Shown here piece after piece: positions 42,712 to 52,846 of a DNA stretch of 64,000 nucleotides (within the stretch, counting starts at the first letter, position 1; each line of letters opens with the position of its first letter). Where the stretch lies: assembly GCF_006539125.1 (NCBI RefSeq), contig NZ_BJMK01000004.1:1-64000 (forward strand), read 5' to 3'. The notes under the pieces were generated by a model, which did no database searches, had not been told where the DNA came from, and saw only the letters and a program-made list of their open reading frames with translations. The translations under genes and the position numbers were made by a program. This DNA comes from Gluconobacter sphaericus NBRC 12467 (lineage in GTDB: Bacteria; Pseudomonadota; Alphaproteobacteria; Acetobacterales; Acetobacteraceae).

Positions 42712-43236
42712 ATGACTTCTTCTGAATCGATCCAGCAAGATCAGCACGCCGATGACGCAATGACAGACGTCCTGAGTTCGATCCGGCGTGCTCTTCATGA
42801 AGATCCTAAATCGCCTGAATCGACCGAGGATAAGCCCAACAACATGTCGCCCCAGAAAGAAGAACTGACCCTCGATAACTCTATGATGGTCGCACCACCC
42901 GTGATAGCGGGGCCGATCGAGACCGCCGCTGCTTCCGCATCTGAAGCCCCCCCGACAGCTCAGCCTGCCCAGAACGAACTAAAAAAAAATGACCTCATGA
43001 ACGCTCAGACAGTGGCCGCAGCAGAGCGTTCCCTAGATGAACTGCACGCCGCATTCAGCGAAGCTACCCCGCTTGCATCAGATACTGTCATCAGCCGGAG
43101 CAGCGGCCTGACGATCGAAGACATGGTGAGGGGTGAAGTCCGGAGCATGGTGCGTACATGGCTGGATGCCCATCTTCCGTCACTGGTTGAAATTCTTGTC
43201 CGTGCGGAAATTGCCCGTCTGCGTCCACGAGAGTAA
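42712..43236 (+). CDS. popZ: DUF2497 / PopZ-like polar organising protein
   Basis: A 174-aa protein with the PopZ layout. An N-terminal helix (MTDVLSSIRRALHED) binds client proteins, an acidic Pro/Ala-rich disordered linker covers about 35-120, and a C-terminal oligomerisation helix region covers 130-174 (GLTIEDMVRGEVRSMVRTW, LDAHLPSLVEILVRAEIARL). In Caulobacter PopZ anchors centromeres and cell cycle kinases at the pole. The position before valS is typical for this family in Alphaproteobacteria. The linker contains an A9 run (42981-42989). Confidence 0.85.
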   Translation: MTSSESIQQDQHADDAMTDVLSSIRRALHEDPKSPESTEDKPNNMSPQKEELTLDNSMMVAPPVIAGPIETAAASASEAPPTAQPAQNELKKNDLMNAQTVAAAERSLDELHAAFSEATPLASDTVISRSSGLTIEDMVRGEVRSMVRTWLDAHLPSLVEILVRAEIARLRPRE

Positions 43237-43291
43237 GAAGGGTGGCGGAAGCACGTTCTTCCACCTGCTGTACTGACTCTCCTGGATCACC

Positions 43292-45958
43292 ATGCTCGAA
43301 AAAAGCTTCGTCCCCGCCGATCATGAAAATGCCCTCTACGACGCGTGGGAGAAAAGCGGCGCTTTCCGGGCTCACCCCGACCAAGCGGGTGAGCCTTTTT
43401 CGATCATGTTCCCGCCACCGAACGTCACGGGCACGCTTCATCTCGGCCATTCCCTGAACTTTGTCCTTCAGGACATGCTGATTCGCTGGAAACGTCAGGA
43501 AGGCTACAATGTCCTCTGGCAGCCAGGGACGGACCACGCGGGCATCGCCACGCAGATGGTCGTCGAGCGTGCTCTCGATAAGGAAGGCACCAACAGAACC
43601 GCTCTAGGACGCGAAGGTTTTCTCGAACGCGTCTGGGACTGGAAACAAGAATACGGCGGCACGATCGTCAGGCAACTCCGCAAGCTCGGCGCTTCGGCGG
43701 ACTGGGAACGTGAGCGCTTTACGATGGACGACGGATTGTCTCGTGCTGTCCGGAAAGTTTTTGTTGCCCTTTATAATGAAGGTCTGATTTATCGCGACCG
43801 GCGTCTGGTGAACTGGGACCCGAAGTTCCGTTCGGCCATTTCGGATCTGGAAGTGGAAAACCACGAGACCAAAGGGTCGATGTGGTACATCCGCTATCCG
43901 TTGGAAGACGGCCGGACCATCACGGTGGCCACAACACGTCCGGAAACCATGCTGGGCGATGTCGCAGTTGCTGTTCATCCTGAGGATGAACGCTATGCCG
44001 ATATGATCGGTAAGAACGTGATTCTCCCGCTTACGGGGCGTTGCATTCCTGTTGTCGCCGATCTGCATTCCGATCCGGAAAAGGGCACAGGCGCAGTTAA
44101 GATCACGCCGGCACATGACTTTAATGATTTTGAAGTCGGCAAGCGTCACAATCTGCCGGCTCCGACTGTTCTTGATGAAACAGCCTGTCTGTGGATCGAG
44201 GAAATCCGTCCTGAGCTGCGCGACGTCGAAGGGTTGGCTTCGGTTGAGTTCGTCGAATCACTGAATGGGCTGAGCCGCGAAGAAGGTCGCAAGCAGGTTG
44301 TTGCCGAGCTTGAGCGTCTGGAATGGTTGGAGAAAATCGAGCCGCACAAGCTGCAGGTGCCGCATGCGGAGCGTGGCGGTGCAATCGTTGAGCCGCGCCT
44401 GACTCTTCAGTGGTACTGCGATGCCAAGACATTGTCCGGCCCAGCGGTAGAGGCGGTCGAAAGTGGAAAGATCGCTTTTGAGCCGCGGCAATGGGAAAAT
44501 ACGTTCCACGCCTGGATGCGTGACATCCAGCCCTGGTGCATCAGCCGACAGCTCTGGTGGGGGCACCGGATCCCGGCCTGGTATGGAGCAGACGGCAAAG
44601 TCTATGTCGCGGAAAATGAACACGATGCCCAGGCCCAGGCCGGCGAGGGCGTAAGCCTCACGCAGGATGAAGACGTTCTGGACACATGGTTCAGCTCGGC
44701 CCTGTGGCCTTTCACGACGCTTGGATGGCCTGATAAAACGGAAGAGCTGGCCCGTTACTATCCGACCAGCGTGCTGGTTACGGGCTTTGACATCATTTTC
44801 TTCTGGGTCGCCCGGATGATGATGATGGGCCTGCACTTCATGGATGATGTTCCGTTCAGGACCGTTCTGATTCATGGACTGGTTCGGGACGAGAAGGGCC
44901 AGAAGATGTCCAAGTCCAAGGGGAACGGGCTTGACCCGCTCGACCTTGTGGCCGAGTTCGGGGCGGATGCGACACGTCTGGCGATCTGTGCGGGCACGGG
45001 GCCGGGACGAGACATCAAGCTTGGGCGCAAGCGGGTTGAGGAACATCGCGCGTTCATTACCAAACTCTGGAATGCTGCACGCTTCCTTGAAATGAACGGC
45101 GCCAAACCGGCGGAAGACTTTGATCCGGCAAGCGTCAAGAGCGCGCTTGGACGCTGGATCCTGACGGAAGCGAACGATGCCATCACCGAAGCAGGACGGG
45201 CCCTCTCGGCCTATCGTTTCGATGAATATGCCAACTGCTGTTACCGTTTCGTCTGGAGCCGGTTCTGTGACTGGTTCGTGGAGTTCTCGAAGCCCGTCTT
45301 TGCGGCTGAAAACGAGGAAACCCTCGAACTGCGGGCCGTCAGCGCGCACGTCCTGGGGCTAATACTGCGCCTGATGCAGCCGGTCATTCCGTTCGTGACG
45401 GCCACATTGTGGAAAGAGCTGGGCTATACAGGGGCTTTCGAAGACAGTCGCTGGCCGGAATGCATGAGCGTTGATCAGGCTGATGCAGCCCGCTCGGAGC
45501 TGGACTGGGTTATTCGCCTAATCAGTGATGTCCGGACCGTACGTTCGGAAATGAACATTCCGCCTTCGCAGAAAGCACCGCTTCTTCTACGGGACGCGAC
45601 TGCGGAAAATCTGACTCGTGCCCAAACCTGGGCTGAAGCCATTGGGCGGATGGCTCGGGTTTCCGAAGTTGGTGTGGTGGGAGAAGACGCGCCCCGTAAC
45701 GCGGCACAGATCGTTCTTGATGAAGCCACTGTTTTTATTCCGCTCGAAGGCTTGATTGATCTGGACGCGGAGCGGGCGCGTCTTTCCAAGGAAGTGACCC
45801 GGATCGAAGGCGAAATTCTCAAAGTGACACGTAAGCTGGACAACGCGGATTTCGTGGCTCGTGCAAAGCCGGAAGTGGTAGAGGAAAACCGTGAGCGTCT
45901 GACGTCATTCCAGAATGATCTGGCTCGCCTGAAGGCGGCTCTGGGGCGTCTTGCCTGA
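43292..45958 (+). CDS. valS: Valyl-tRNA synthetase
   Basis: An 888-aa class I synthetase. HLGH at residues 50-53 (PNVTGTLHLGHSL), an editing domain at about 190-330 (TRPETMLGDVAVAVHPEDER), KMSKS at 538-542, the anticodon-binding helical domain, and a C-terminal coiled coil (LDAERARLSKEVTRIEGEIL). Normal length. The following hydrolase ORF begins inside its last codons. Confidence 0.98.
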   Translation: MLEKSFVPADHENALYDAWEKSGAFRAHPDQAGEPFSIMFPPPNVTGTLHLGHSLNFVLQDMLIRWKRQEGYNVLWQPGTDHAGIATQMVVERALDKEGTNRTALGREGFLERVWDWKQEYGGTIVRQLRKLGASADWERERFTMDDGLSRAVRKVFVALYNEGLIYRDRRLVNWDPKFRSAISDLEVENHETKGSMWYIRYPLEDGRTITVATTRPETMLGDVAVAVHPEDERYADMIGKNVILPLTGRCIPVVADLHSDPEKGTGAVKITPAHDFNDFEVGKRHNLPAPTVLDETACLWIEEIRPELRDVEGLASVEFVESLNGLSREEGRKQVVAELERLEWLEKIEPHKLQVPHAERGGAIVEPRLTLQWYCDAKTLSGPAVEAVESGKIAFEPRQWENTFHAWMRDIQPWCISRQLWWGHRIPAWYGADGKVYVAENEHDAQAQAGEGVSLTQDEDVLDTWFSSALWPFTTLGWPDKTEELARYYPTSVLVTGFDIIFFWVARMMMMGLHFMDDVPFRTVLIHGLVRDEKGQKMSKSKGNGLDPLDLVAEFGADATRLAICAGTGPGRDIKLGRKRVEEHRAFITKLWNAARFLEMNGAKPAEDFDPASVKSALGRWILTEANDAITEAGRALSAYRFDEYANCCYRFVWSRFCDWFVEFSKPVFAAENEETLELRAVSAHVLGLILRLMQPVIPFVTATLWKELGYTGAFEDSRWPECMSVDQADAARSELDWVIRLISDVRTVRSEMNIPPSQKAPLLLRDATAENLTRAQTWAEAIGRMARVSEVGVVGEDAPRNAAQIVLDEATVFIPLEGLIDLDAERARLSKEVTRIEGEILKVTRKLDNADFVARAKPEVVEENRERLTSFQNDLARLKAALGRLA

Positions 45959-46832
45959 TTTCAGAACATCCGCCAGTCTAGCTACGGTTCTTCTTGCCAT
46001 TACGGCGGGGGTATCCGCAGCAAGGCCGCTACCAGAAGGTCGAAGCCTTGAGCATGCCGCCATAGCAGGCGAGCATCTTTCGGTTTCGGTCTTCAGACCT
46101 GCCTCGTGCGATATCAGGGCAATCCTGATCGTCCTGGCAGGCAAAGAGCGCGATAGCGCAGCATATCGCGACGAGTCCATTCCGCTGGCCACACATGAAT
46201 GCAGTCTGGTGTTTGCGCCTGATTTTCCCGTTTCGCGCTTTCCCGTGCAGCAGTATCAGCGGGGTGGATTTCCAGCGTCTTCACCAACATCGGTCCCGGC
46301 TTCCCTGTATATGAGGCCGCTGGAACAGTGGGTACGTAACATCTCCGATGAGCCGCATCTTCCGATCATTCTGATAGGACATTCAGCAGGCGCACAATAT
46401 CTGGAACGGGTCGCAGCCTACGTTCCGGGCGAGGAGACCATGACGATCATCATGAATCCCGCCACCTATGTCGAGCCGGAGACGGAGACCCCCGTTCCGT
46501 ATGGATTTCGCGATTGGCCGGAGCCGGCCAGCCTGCCGGATCTCAAGCGTTATCTTTCGCGGCATATCGCAATTATTCTGGGCGCAGACGATACTGCACC
46601 TTCATTACCATCAGAACTTGTTCCGCATGCCATAGAGCAGGGCCGAAACCATCTCGAGCGCGGTCAGTGGGCTTATGCTCAGGCCCGGGAGCAAGCCGAG
46701 AAACTTAATGTGCCCTTTGGCTGGACAATCACGCTCGTCCCGGCGACGGGACATGTTGCATCCAAAATGCTGGCGTCCGCCGAATTGCAGGACGCCGTCG
46801 AGAGTGCAATCAGGTCCGCGTCTTCACGATGA
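45951..46832 (+). CDS. Secreted alpha/beta hydrolase, hypothetical
   Basis: A 293-aa protein with a probable signal peptide ([19 protein letters not shown], cleavage near residue 25). It has an alpha/beta hydrolase core: LIVLAG, nucleophile elbow [13 protein letters not shown] with Ser near residue 146, [12 protein letters not shown] as the acid region and [10 protein letters not shown] giving the His. Substrate unknown. The TTG start lies 8 bases inside valS, with GGGGC upstream, so co-expression with valS is likely. Its end overlaps the convergent ilvD by 23 bases. Confidence 0.75.
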   Translation: MPDFRTSASLATVLLAITAGVSAARPLPEGRSLEHAAIAGEHLSVSVFRPASCDIRAILIVLAGKERDSAAYRDESIPLATHECSLVFAPDFPVSRFPVQQYQRGGFPASSPTSVPASLYMRPLEQWVRNISDEPHLPIILIGHSAGAQYLERVAAYVPGEETMTIIMNPATYVEPETETPVPYGFRDWPEPASLPDLKRYLSRHIAIILGADDTAPSLPSELVPHAIEQGRNHLERGQWAYAQAREQAEKLNVPFGWTITLVPATGHVASKMLASAELQDAVESAIRSASSR

Positions 46833-48666
46833 TCTGCGACAGATCGCGGACGGCACCATGGGCCGCGCTCGTGGTCATGGCGGCATAGGCCTGAAGGGCT
46901 TTTGAGACCACGCGCTCACGGTTCGGCTTCCAAGCGCTTGTGCCACGCGCATTCATGCGCTCGCGGCGGTCGGCAATGTCAGCGTCCGAAACAGCAAGGT
47001 GCAAAGTGCGGTTCGGAATGTCGATCTCGATGCGATCGCCGTCCTCGACCAGTCCGATCAAACCGCCCTCAGCGGCTTCAGGGGACATATGGCCGATGGA
47101 CAGACCCGAGCTTCCGCCTGAGAAGCGGCCATCCGTAATAAGGGCGCAGACTTTGCCGAGGCCCTTCGATTTCAGATAGCTCGTCGGATAGAGCATTTCC
47201 TGCATGCCGGGTCCGCCCTTGGGGCCTTCGTAACGGATGACTACGACGTCACCGGCTACGATGCGATTGCCGAGGATGGCGGCTACGGCATCGTCCTGGC
47301 TTTCGAAGACCCGAGCCGTTCCGGTGAAGGTCAGGATGCTGGCTTCGACACCGGCCGTTTTGACGATGGCACCGTCTTCGGCGAGGTTGCCATACAGAAC
47401 GGCCAGACCGCCATCCTGCGAGAAAGCATGGGCCTTGTCGCGCAACACGCCGGCTTCACGGTCCTGATCCAGCTCATGATAGCGACTGGACTGCGAGAAG
47501 GCGTGGATCGTGCGGACGTTGCCCGGCGCGGCCTTGAACAGATGGGCAGCTTCTTCGTCACCGTTCAGAATGTCCCACTTGTTCAGCGCATCCCCGAGCG
47601 TGGGAGCGTGAACGGTGGGAACGTCCGTGTGGATCAGGCCCGCACGGTTCAATTCCCCCAAAATGGCCGGGATACCGCCTGCGCGATGGACATCTTCCAT
47701 GTGTACGTCGTTCTTGGCCGGGGCGACCTTGCACAGATTGGGCACACGGCGCGACAGGCGATCGATGTCGTGCATGTGGAAGTCAACGCCGCCTTCGCTG
47801 GCAGCGGCCAGAAGATGCAGCACCGTGTTGGTCGAGCCGCCCATGGCGATATCAAGCGTCATGGCATTTTCGAAAGCCGCGCGGGTTGCGATGCTACGGG
47901 GCAGGGCGGAGGCATCATCCTGTTCGTACCAGCGACGTGCCAGTTCCACGACCAGACGCCCAGCGCTCAGGAACAGCTCGCGACGGTCGCTATGTGTAGC
48001 GAGAAGTGAGCCGTTTCCGGGAAGGGACAGGCCCAGCGCCTCGGTCAGGCAGTTCATGGAATTGGCGGTGAACATGCCCGAGCACGATCCGCAGGTCGGG
48101 CAGGCGGAGCGTTCGATCTGCTCTGACTCGCTATCGGAGACTTCCGGATCGGCAGCCGCCACCATCGAGTCAACAAGGTCAAGCTTACGCGTCACACCTG
48201 GGCCGTTGATCTTTCCTGCTTCCATCGGCCCGCCGGAGACGAACACGACAGGGATGTTCAGGCGCATGGACGCCATCAGCATGCCCGGCGTGATCTTGTC
48301 GCAATTACTGATGCAGACGATGGCATCCGCGCAATGGGCGTTGACCATGTATTCCACGGAATCCGCAATCAGCTCACGCGAGGGCAGGGAATAAAGCATT
48401 CCGCCATGCCCCATCGCGATGCCGTCATCCACCGCAATCGTGTTGAATTCTTTGGCAATTCCGCCGACTTCCTCGATCGCGGAGGCCACCAGGCTACCCA
48501 TGTCCTTCAGATGGACATGGCCCGGCACGAACTGCGTGAAGGAATTGGCAATGGCGATAATAGGTTTGCCGAAATCGCCATCCTTCATGCCCGTCGCCCG
48601 CCAGAGCGCACGGGCGCCCGCCATGTTGCGGCCGTGAGTAGTGGTGCGGGAGCGATAGGCGGGCAT
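46810..48666 (-). CDS. ilvD: Dihydroxy-acid dehydratase
   Basis: A 618-aa Fe-S dehydratase of branched-chain amino acid synthesis. N-terminus [20 protein letters not shown], cluster ligands Cys122 in [12 protein letters not shown] and Cys195 in [15 protein letters not shown], and [19 protein letters not shown] near the end. The start at 48666 gives the family's usual N-terminus; another ATG at 48681 would add 5 residues. Neither has a strong ribosome site. Divergent from the ester hydrolase. Confidence 0.96.
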   Translation of the reverse strand: MPAYRSRTTTHGRNMAGARALWRATGMKDGDFGKPIIAIANSFTQFVPGHVHLKDMGSLVASAIEEVGGIAKEFNTIAVDDGIAMGHGGMLYSLPSRELIADSVEYMVNAHCADAIVCISNCDKITPGMLMASMRLNIPVVFVSGGPMEAGKINGPGVTRKLDLVDSMVAAADPEVSDSESEQIERSACPTCGSCSGMFTANSMNCLTEALGLSLPGNGSLLATHSDRRELFLSAGRLVVELARRWYEQDDASALPRSIATRAAFENAMTLDIAMGGSTNTVLHLLAAASEGGVDFHMHDIDRLSRRVPNLCKVAPAKNDVHMEDVHRAGGIPAILGELNRAGLIHTDVPTVHAPTLGDALNKWDILNGDEEAAHLFKAAPGNVRTIHAFSQSSRYHELDQDREAGVLRDKAHAFSQDGGLAVLYGNLAEDGAIVKTAGVEASILTFTGTARVFESQDDAVAAILGNRIVAGDVVVIRYEGPKGGPGMQEMLYPTSYLKSKGLGKVCALITDGRFSGGSSGLSIGHMSPEAAEGGLIGLVEDGDRIEIDIPNRTLHLAVSDADIADRRERMNARGTSAWKPNRERVVSKALQAYAAMTTSAAHGAVRDLSQIIVKTRT

Positions 48667-48818
48667 GGAAGATACTTTCATGACAGGAGAAGGCCCTGAT
48701 CCATAGCGAATCAGACGCACAGAAGCCAGTGCGGGAAAGATATGAAAAGCCAAGCTGCTTCCCCTTGCCCGAAAGACTCTGTCCGGTCCAAACTCGCAAC
48801 AAAGATCAGGAGCACTTC

Positions 48819-50765
48819 GTGAGACGTTATTTTCTGAGCCTCGGCACCGCTCTGGCCGCGACATTCCTGTATGCAGCACAGGCCGCCGAACCCGCCACAT
48901 CCACCCAAGCGGTCACGCCGGACATGATCCAGACGGGCAGCGACATTCCCGCCCATGTCAGCATGCCGGTCGACCAACGCGATTACATCAAGCGCGACGT
49001 GATGATCCCCATGCGCGATGGCATCAAGCTTCATACGGTCATCGTGATCCCCAAAGGTGCCAGAAACGCCCCGATCCTGCTGACCCGCACGCCCTATCAC
49101 GCCAGCGAACGCGCCAACCGTATTCCCGATGCCTCGACCATGCGCGCCATTTTGCCTCAAGGTGACGGGGTGTTCGTGGATGAAGGCTATATCCGCGTCT
49201 TTCAGGACGTTCGTGGCAAGTATGGCTCGCAGGGCAACTACGTCATGACGCGACCGCCGATCGGTCCGCTGAACCCGACCAAGACCGATGATACGACCGA
49301 TGCCTGGGATACGATCGACTGGCTGGTGAAGAACCTGCCCGAGAGCAACGGCAAGGTCGGCATGACGGGATCGTCCTATGAGGGCTGGACCGTCGTCATG
49401 GCGCTGCTCGATCCTCATCCGGCGTTGAAGGTTGCGGCTCCGGAAAGTCCGATGGTCGATGGCTGGATGGGTGATGACTGGTTCCATTACGGGGCCTTCC
49501 GCCAGGCGGGATTGGACTATTTCACGGCCCAGATGACGGAAGCCGGTTCCGGACCGACCATCCCCCGCCCAGATGCGGACGACTACACGACGTTTCTTGC
49601 GGACGTCTCCACAGGCAATTTTGCGACGAAGGCCGGGCTGGACCAGTTCCCCTGGTGGCGGCGTATGAAGGCCCATCCGGCCTATGACGCTTTCTGGCAA
49701 GAGCAGGCGCTGGACCAGCTGATCGTGAAGAAGCCGCTCAAGGTTCCCACGATCTGGGAGCAGGGGCTGTGGGATCAGGAAGACATGTGGGGAGCGATTC
49801 ATTCTTGGATGAACCTCAAGGCGCATCATACGCAGGTTCCGAACATTCTCGTCATGGGGCCGTGGCGCCACAGCGGCGTGAATTATGACGGCTCCACGCT
49901 TGGTCCGCTACATTTCAACGGTGACACCGCGTTGTGGTATCGCGCGAATGTCATGCGGCCGTTTTTCGATCACTATCTGAAGAACGCGCCCGATCCGCAT
50001 CTGGATGAAGCCATCATCTACAATACTGGCGAAAACCACTGGGATCATTTTCGCAACTGGCTGAGCGACTGCGGCACGACCTGCATGCAGAAGGGTGAGC
50101 GCCTGTATCTCCAGCCCAATCACGGTCTGGCTTTCAAGCGCACGCTGCCTGGAACGGACAGCTATGTTTCCGATCCGGCGCATCCGGTGCCCTTCGTCGA
50201 ACGTCCGTATATGATGGGCGAAGATCCACGTTGGAAGGCATGGCTCGTTACGGATCAGCGTTTTGCCGAAAGCCGTCCGGACGTCCTGACCTACGAAACG
50301 CCAGTGCTTGATGCTCCGGTCACAGTTTCGGGCGTGCCGACAGCCGATATTTTCGCCAGCACCACGGGAACGGATGCAGATTTTGTGGTGAAGATCATCG
50401 ATGTCCAGCCCGCTCTGACGCCCGATAATCCGCAGATGGGTGGCTATGAGCTACCGATGTCGATGGATATTTTCCGCGGACGTTATCGGCAAAACTTTAC
50501 GCATCCGTCCGCCATTCCGGCGGGGCAGGTGCAGGAATACCACTTTACGCTTCCGGCTATGAACCATGTGTTCCAGAAGGGGCACCGGATCATGATCCAA
50601 ATCCAGTCGAGCTGGTTCCCGCTCTATGACCGCAACCCGCAAACCTTCGTGCCGAACATTTTCGATGCCAAGGCCTCCGACTATCACGTCGCGACCCAGA
50701 CCATCCATCGCGGTGGCGATCATGCCAGCGCGATCTGGCTTCCGACCGTCGCGCCTGCGCAGTAG
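48819..50765 (+). CDS. aehA: Alpha-amino-acid ester hydrolase (beta-lactam acylase family)
   Basis: A 648-aa exported CocE/NonD-type serine hydrolase. A signal peptide ends AAQAAEP; start is GTG at 48819 with AGGAG 6 bases upstream. The catalytic triad is Ser186 in GSSYEG, Asp319 in LWDQEDMWG and His351 in PWRHSG. The spacing (133 and 165 residues) equals that of the Acetobacter turbidans enzyme as I recall it (205, 338, 370). The carboxylate cluster that binds the substrate's alpha-amino group is present: Asp220, Glu321, Asp322. The C-terminal jelly-roll domain is complete. These enzymes hydrolyse and synthesise beta-lactams with an alpha-amino side chain; their natural role is unknown. Confidence 0.92.
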   Translation: MRRYFLSLGTALAATFLYAAQAAEPATSTQAVTPDMIQTGSDIPAHVSMPVDQRDYIKRDVMIPMRDGIKLHTVIVIPKGARNAPILLTRTPYHASERANRIPDASTMRAILPQGDGVFVDEGYIRVFQDVRGKYGSQGNYVMTRPPIGPLNPTKTDDTTDAWDTIDWLVKNLPESNGKVGMTGSSYEGWTVVMALLDPHPALKVAAPESPMVDGWMGDDWFHYGAFRQAGLDYFTAQMTEAGSGPTIPRPDADDYTTFLADVSTGNFATKAGLDQFPWWRRMKAHPAYDAFWQEQALDQLIVKKPLKVPTIWEQGLWDQEDMWGAIHSWMNLKAHHTQVPNILVMGPWRHSGVNYDGSTLGPLHFNGDTALWYRANVMRPFFDHYLKNAPDPHLDEAIIYNTGENHWDHFRNWLSDCGTTCMQKGERLYLQPNHGLAFKRTLPGTDSYVSDPAHPVPFVERPYMMGEDPRWKAWLVTDQRFAESRPDVLTYETPVLDAPVTVSGVPTADIFASTTGTDADFVVKIIDVQPALTPDNPQMGGYELPMSMDIFRGRYRQNFTHPSAIPAGQVQEYHFTLPAMNHVFQKGHRIMIQIQSSWFPLYDRNPQTFVPNIFDAKASDYHVATQTIHRGGDHASAIWLPTVAPAQ

Positions 50766-50807
50766 TCCCGCGCACTTCATTCCATCCGGCAACTCGTCAA
50801 ACAGGAG

Positions 50808-50840
50808 CAGCCTTCCCATATAGGGGAGGGCTGATCCTTT
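50808..50840 (+). terminator. Probable terminator after the ester hydrolase
   Basis: A 10-bp stem with one G-T pair: CAGCCTTCCC (50808-50817) with 50824-50833, 6-base loop, followed by ATCCTTTTA. The T-run is short. Confidence 0.55.
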
Positions 50841-50855
50841 TAGCGGAGCATCATC

Positions 50856-51401
50856 ATGACGACCCAACAGTCTTCCATCCTTCTTGGCGCAGGCTGCTTC
50901 TGGTGCGTCGAGGCTGTCTTCAGCGGCCTGCGCGGCATTATTTCAGCCGAACCGGGCTATGCGGGCGGCTCCGTCGACAACCCAAGCTATGAAGCCGTCT
51001 GTACCGGGCAGACGGGTCATGCCGAAGTCGTAAAAGTCGTCTTCGATCCAACCGAGATCGGCCTGGAGGATGTCCTGCGTGTGTTTTTCACAACGCATGA
51101 TCCCACACAGCTCAACCGGCAGGGTAACGATATCGGCACGCAGTACCGTTCCGTTATTTTCGGAGACGCCGCCCAGCAGGAAACAGCCCGCAGGGTGCGG
51201 GACGAAATTGCATCCGAAGGTATCTGGCCCGATCCGATCGTGACCTCCATCGAAGGACCCGCCCATTTCTGGCCGGCGGAGGAAAAGCACCACGATTATT
51301 TCGCCCGCAACCCGCAGACAGCGTATTGTGCGGCCGTGGTAGCTCCCAAGGTCGCCAAGGCCCGCAAGCTTTACCGCGATCGCCTCAAGCAGCCTGACTG
51401 A
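50856..51401 (+). CDS. msrA: Peptide methionine sulfoxide reductase A
   Basis: A 181-aa cytoplasmic enzyme reducing methionine-S-sulfoxide. Signature LLGAGCFWCVEAVF with catalytic Cys14, GYAGGSVDNPSYEAVCTGQT, HAEVVKVVFDP, and HDPTQLNRQGNDIGTQYRS. ATG at 50856, GCGGAG upstream. No signal peptide. Normal length; no msrB next to it. Confidence 0.96.
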   Translation: MTTQQSSILLGAGCFWCVEAVFSGLRGIISAEPGYAGGSVDNPSYEAVCTGQTGHAEVVKVVFDPTEIGLEDVLRVFFTTHDPTQLNRQGNDIGTQYRSVIFGDAAQQETARRVRDEIASEGIWPDPIVTSIEGPAHFWPAEEKHHDYFARNPQTAYCAAVVAPKVAKARKLYRDRLKQPD

Positions 51402-51454
51402 GACGGATGATGGGTGCTTTGTCGTGGAGTTTTTTTCGGTTACCGTGACAAACC

Positions 51455-52837
51455 ATGACAAAAACACCTTCTTTCCCGCCGCTCCGTACCCGTCAGGCTC
51501 GTTATGAAGCTGGCGTGGCCCTGCGCAAGACCGTCAAGCGTAGCAGCCACGCCCTGTGGGTTCCGCCCGCCAAGCGCCCTGATCCGATCGGTATCCTACT
51601 GGAGCAGGGGAAGAGCCGGATCGCGGATCTACTGCCGATCCGCCATCAGCGCATGAAAGCCTCGCCCTTCGCGTTCCTGCGCGGGGCAGCGGCTGTTATG
51701 GCGTCTGACCTGTCCTTCACGCCGAAAACTGGACTGCGTGTGCAGTCCTGCGGGGACTGCCATCTGGACAATTTCGGATGTTATCCGTCTCCGGAAGGGC
51801 TCCCGGTCTTTGATATCAACGATTTCGATGAAACCGCTCCCGCGACGTTCGAGTGGGACCTCAAGCGCCTGGCGACGAGCCTTGTTCTGGCGGGACGCGA
51901 GGCCTCGCTGTCTGAAAAACATTGCCATCGTCTGGCGGTCTCGGCCGTTCAACATTACGCTGATGAGATTGCCCGTCTGTCGAAGCTTCCGCCGCTTCAG
52001 GCCTGGAACGAACGGATCGATCTGCGGGCGGTCATTGACGGGATCGTGGACGGCAGGATCCGTACGGGCATGATGGAGAAGATCCAGTCGGAACTCGGGG
52101 CCATTTCCGGTCATTTCGGTATGATCGATCCCAAATCCGCGGGACGCCTGAAGGAACATCCGCCTTTCGTCACACGCCTGCCGCAGCACAATGACATCGT
52201 GCGCGGCGCTTTCGCACGCTATGTCAGCGATCTTCCGCCCGAGCGCAGGATCGTCCTTGAGCGTTATGCCTTGCAGGACGTGCTGTTCAAGGTCGTCGGC
52301 ATTGGCAGTGTCGGGACATTCTGTGCGCTCGGACTGTTCATGACCGCCGATAACGAGCCTCTGATCCTTCAGATCAAGGAGGCCCAGACCTCCGTTCTCG
52401 AACCTTTCCAAGGTGCTGTGGACCTGCCCAACCACGGGGAGCGGGTCGTCACCGGACAGCGCATCATGCAGGCCAGTTCGGATACATTCCTAGGATGGAC
52501 GCACACCACCGGAAAACGCACGACCGAACAGACGGGATGCAAGGCCGGTGGAGGGCGCGACTTCTATGTACGCCAGACCAAGGATGTCCGTCTGGCCATG
52601 ATCGGCGAGAAGATCGAGGATGCTCTTCTGCCGGAATATGCCGCACTCTGTGGGCGGACCCTGGGCCGTTCACACGGGCGTTCCGCTGATCTTCCCCTCC
52701 TGGCTGGCTATCTGGGGAAGGGACATTCCTTTGCCCGTGCGATTGCCGATTTTGCAGTGCTCTATGCCAATCAGAGCGAGAAGGACTGGAAAGCCTTTAC
52801 ACAGGCCATCGCGGACAAGCGTGTCTGTTGCGCCTGA
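51455..52837 (+). CDS. DUF2252 family protein
   Basis: A 460-aa uncharacterised protein of DUF2252, a family with a kinase-like fold. Typical blocks: RHQRMKASPFAFLRGAAAVM, CGDCHLDNFG (His/Asp of the putative active site), FDINDFDETAPATFEWDLKR, GVGSVGT-like VVGIGSVGTFCALGL, and FYVRQTKD. The C-terminal GRSHGRSADLPLLAGYLGKG may act as a nucleotide loop. No function is known; the neighbours (msrA before, an ABC transporter convergent) give no clear clue. Confidence 0.85.
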   Translation: MTKTPSFPPLRTRQARYEAGVALRKTVKRSSHALWVPPAKRPDPIGILLEQGKSRIADLLPIRHQRMKASPFAFLRGAAAVMASDLSFTPKTGLRVQSCGDCHLDNFGCYPSPEGLPVFDINDFDETAPATFEWDLKRLATSLVLAGREASLSEKHCHRLAVSAVQHYADEIARLSKLPPLQAWNERIDLRAVIDGIVDGRIRTGMMEKIQSELGAISGHFGMIDPKSAGRLKEHPPFVTRLPQHNDIVRGAFARYVSDLPPERRIVLERYALQDVLFKVVGIGSVGTFCALGLFMTADNEPLILQIKEAQTSVLEPFQGAVDLPNHGERVVTGQRIMQASSDTFLGWTHTTGKRTTEQTGCKAGGGRDFYVRQTKDVRLAMIGEKIEDALLPEYAALCGRTLGRSHGRSADLPLLAGYLGKGHSFARAIADFAVLYANQSEKDWKAFTQAIADKRVCCA

Positions 52838-52846
52838 ATCGCGAGC

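Noticed and set aside
44258-45349. 363-residue open frame antisense to valS
   Set aside because: It is composition-driven: high-GC coding DNA leaves a long open antisense frame. It lacks a ribosome site and shows no domain.
45951-46832. Hydrolase as an out-of-frame extension artefact of valS
   Set aside because: The product has a signal peptide, a GHSAG elbow and a matching His region, so it is kept as a gene.
48711-49871. 386-residue open frame antisense to the ester hydrolase
   Set aside because: Same reason; the protein is a scrambled mirror of a well supported gene, rich in His/Arg/Gly.
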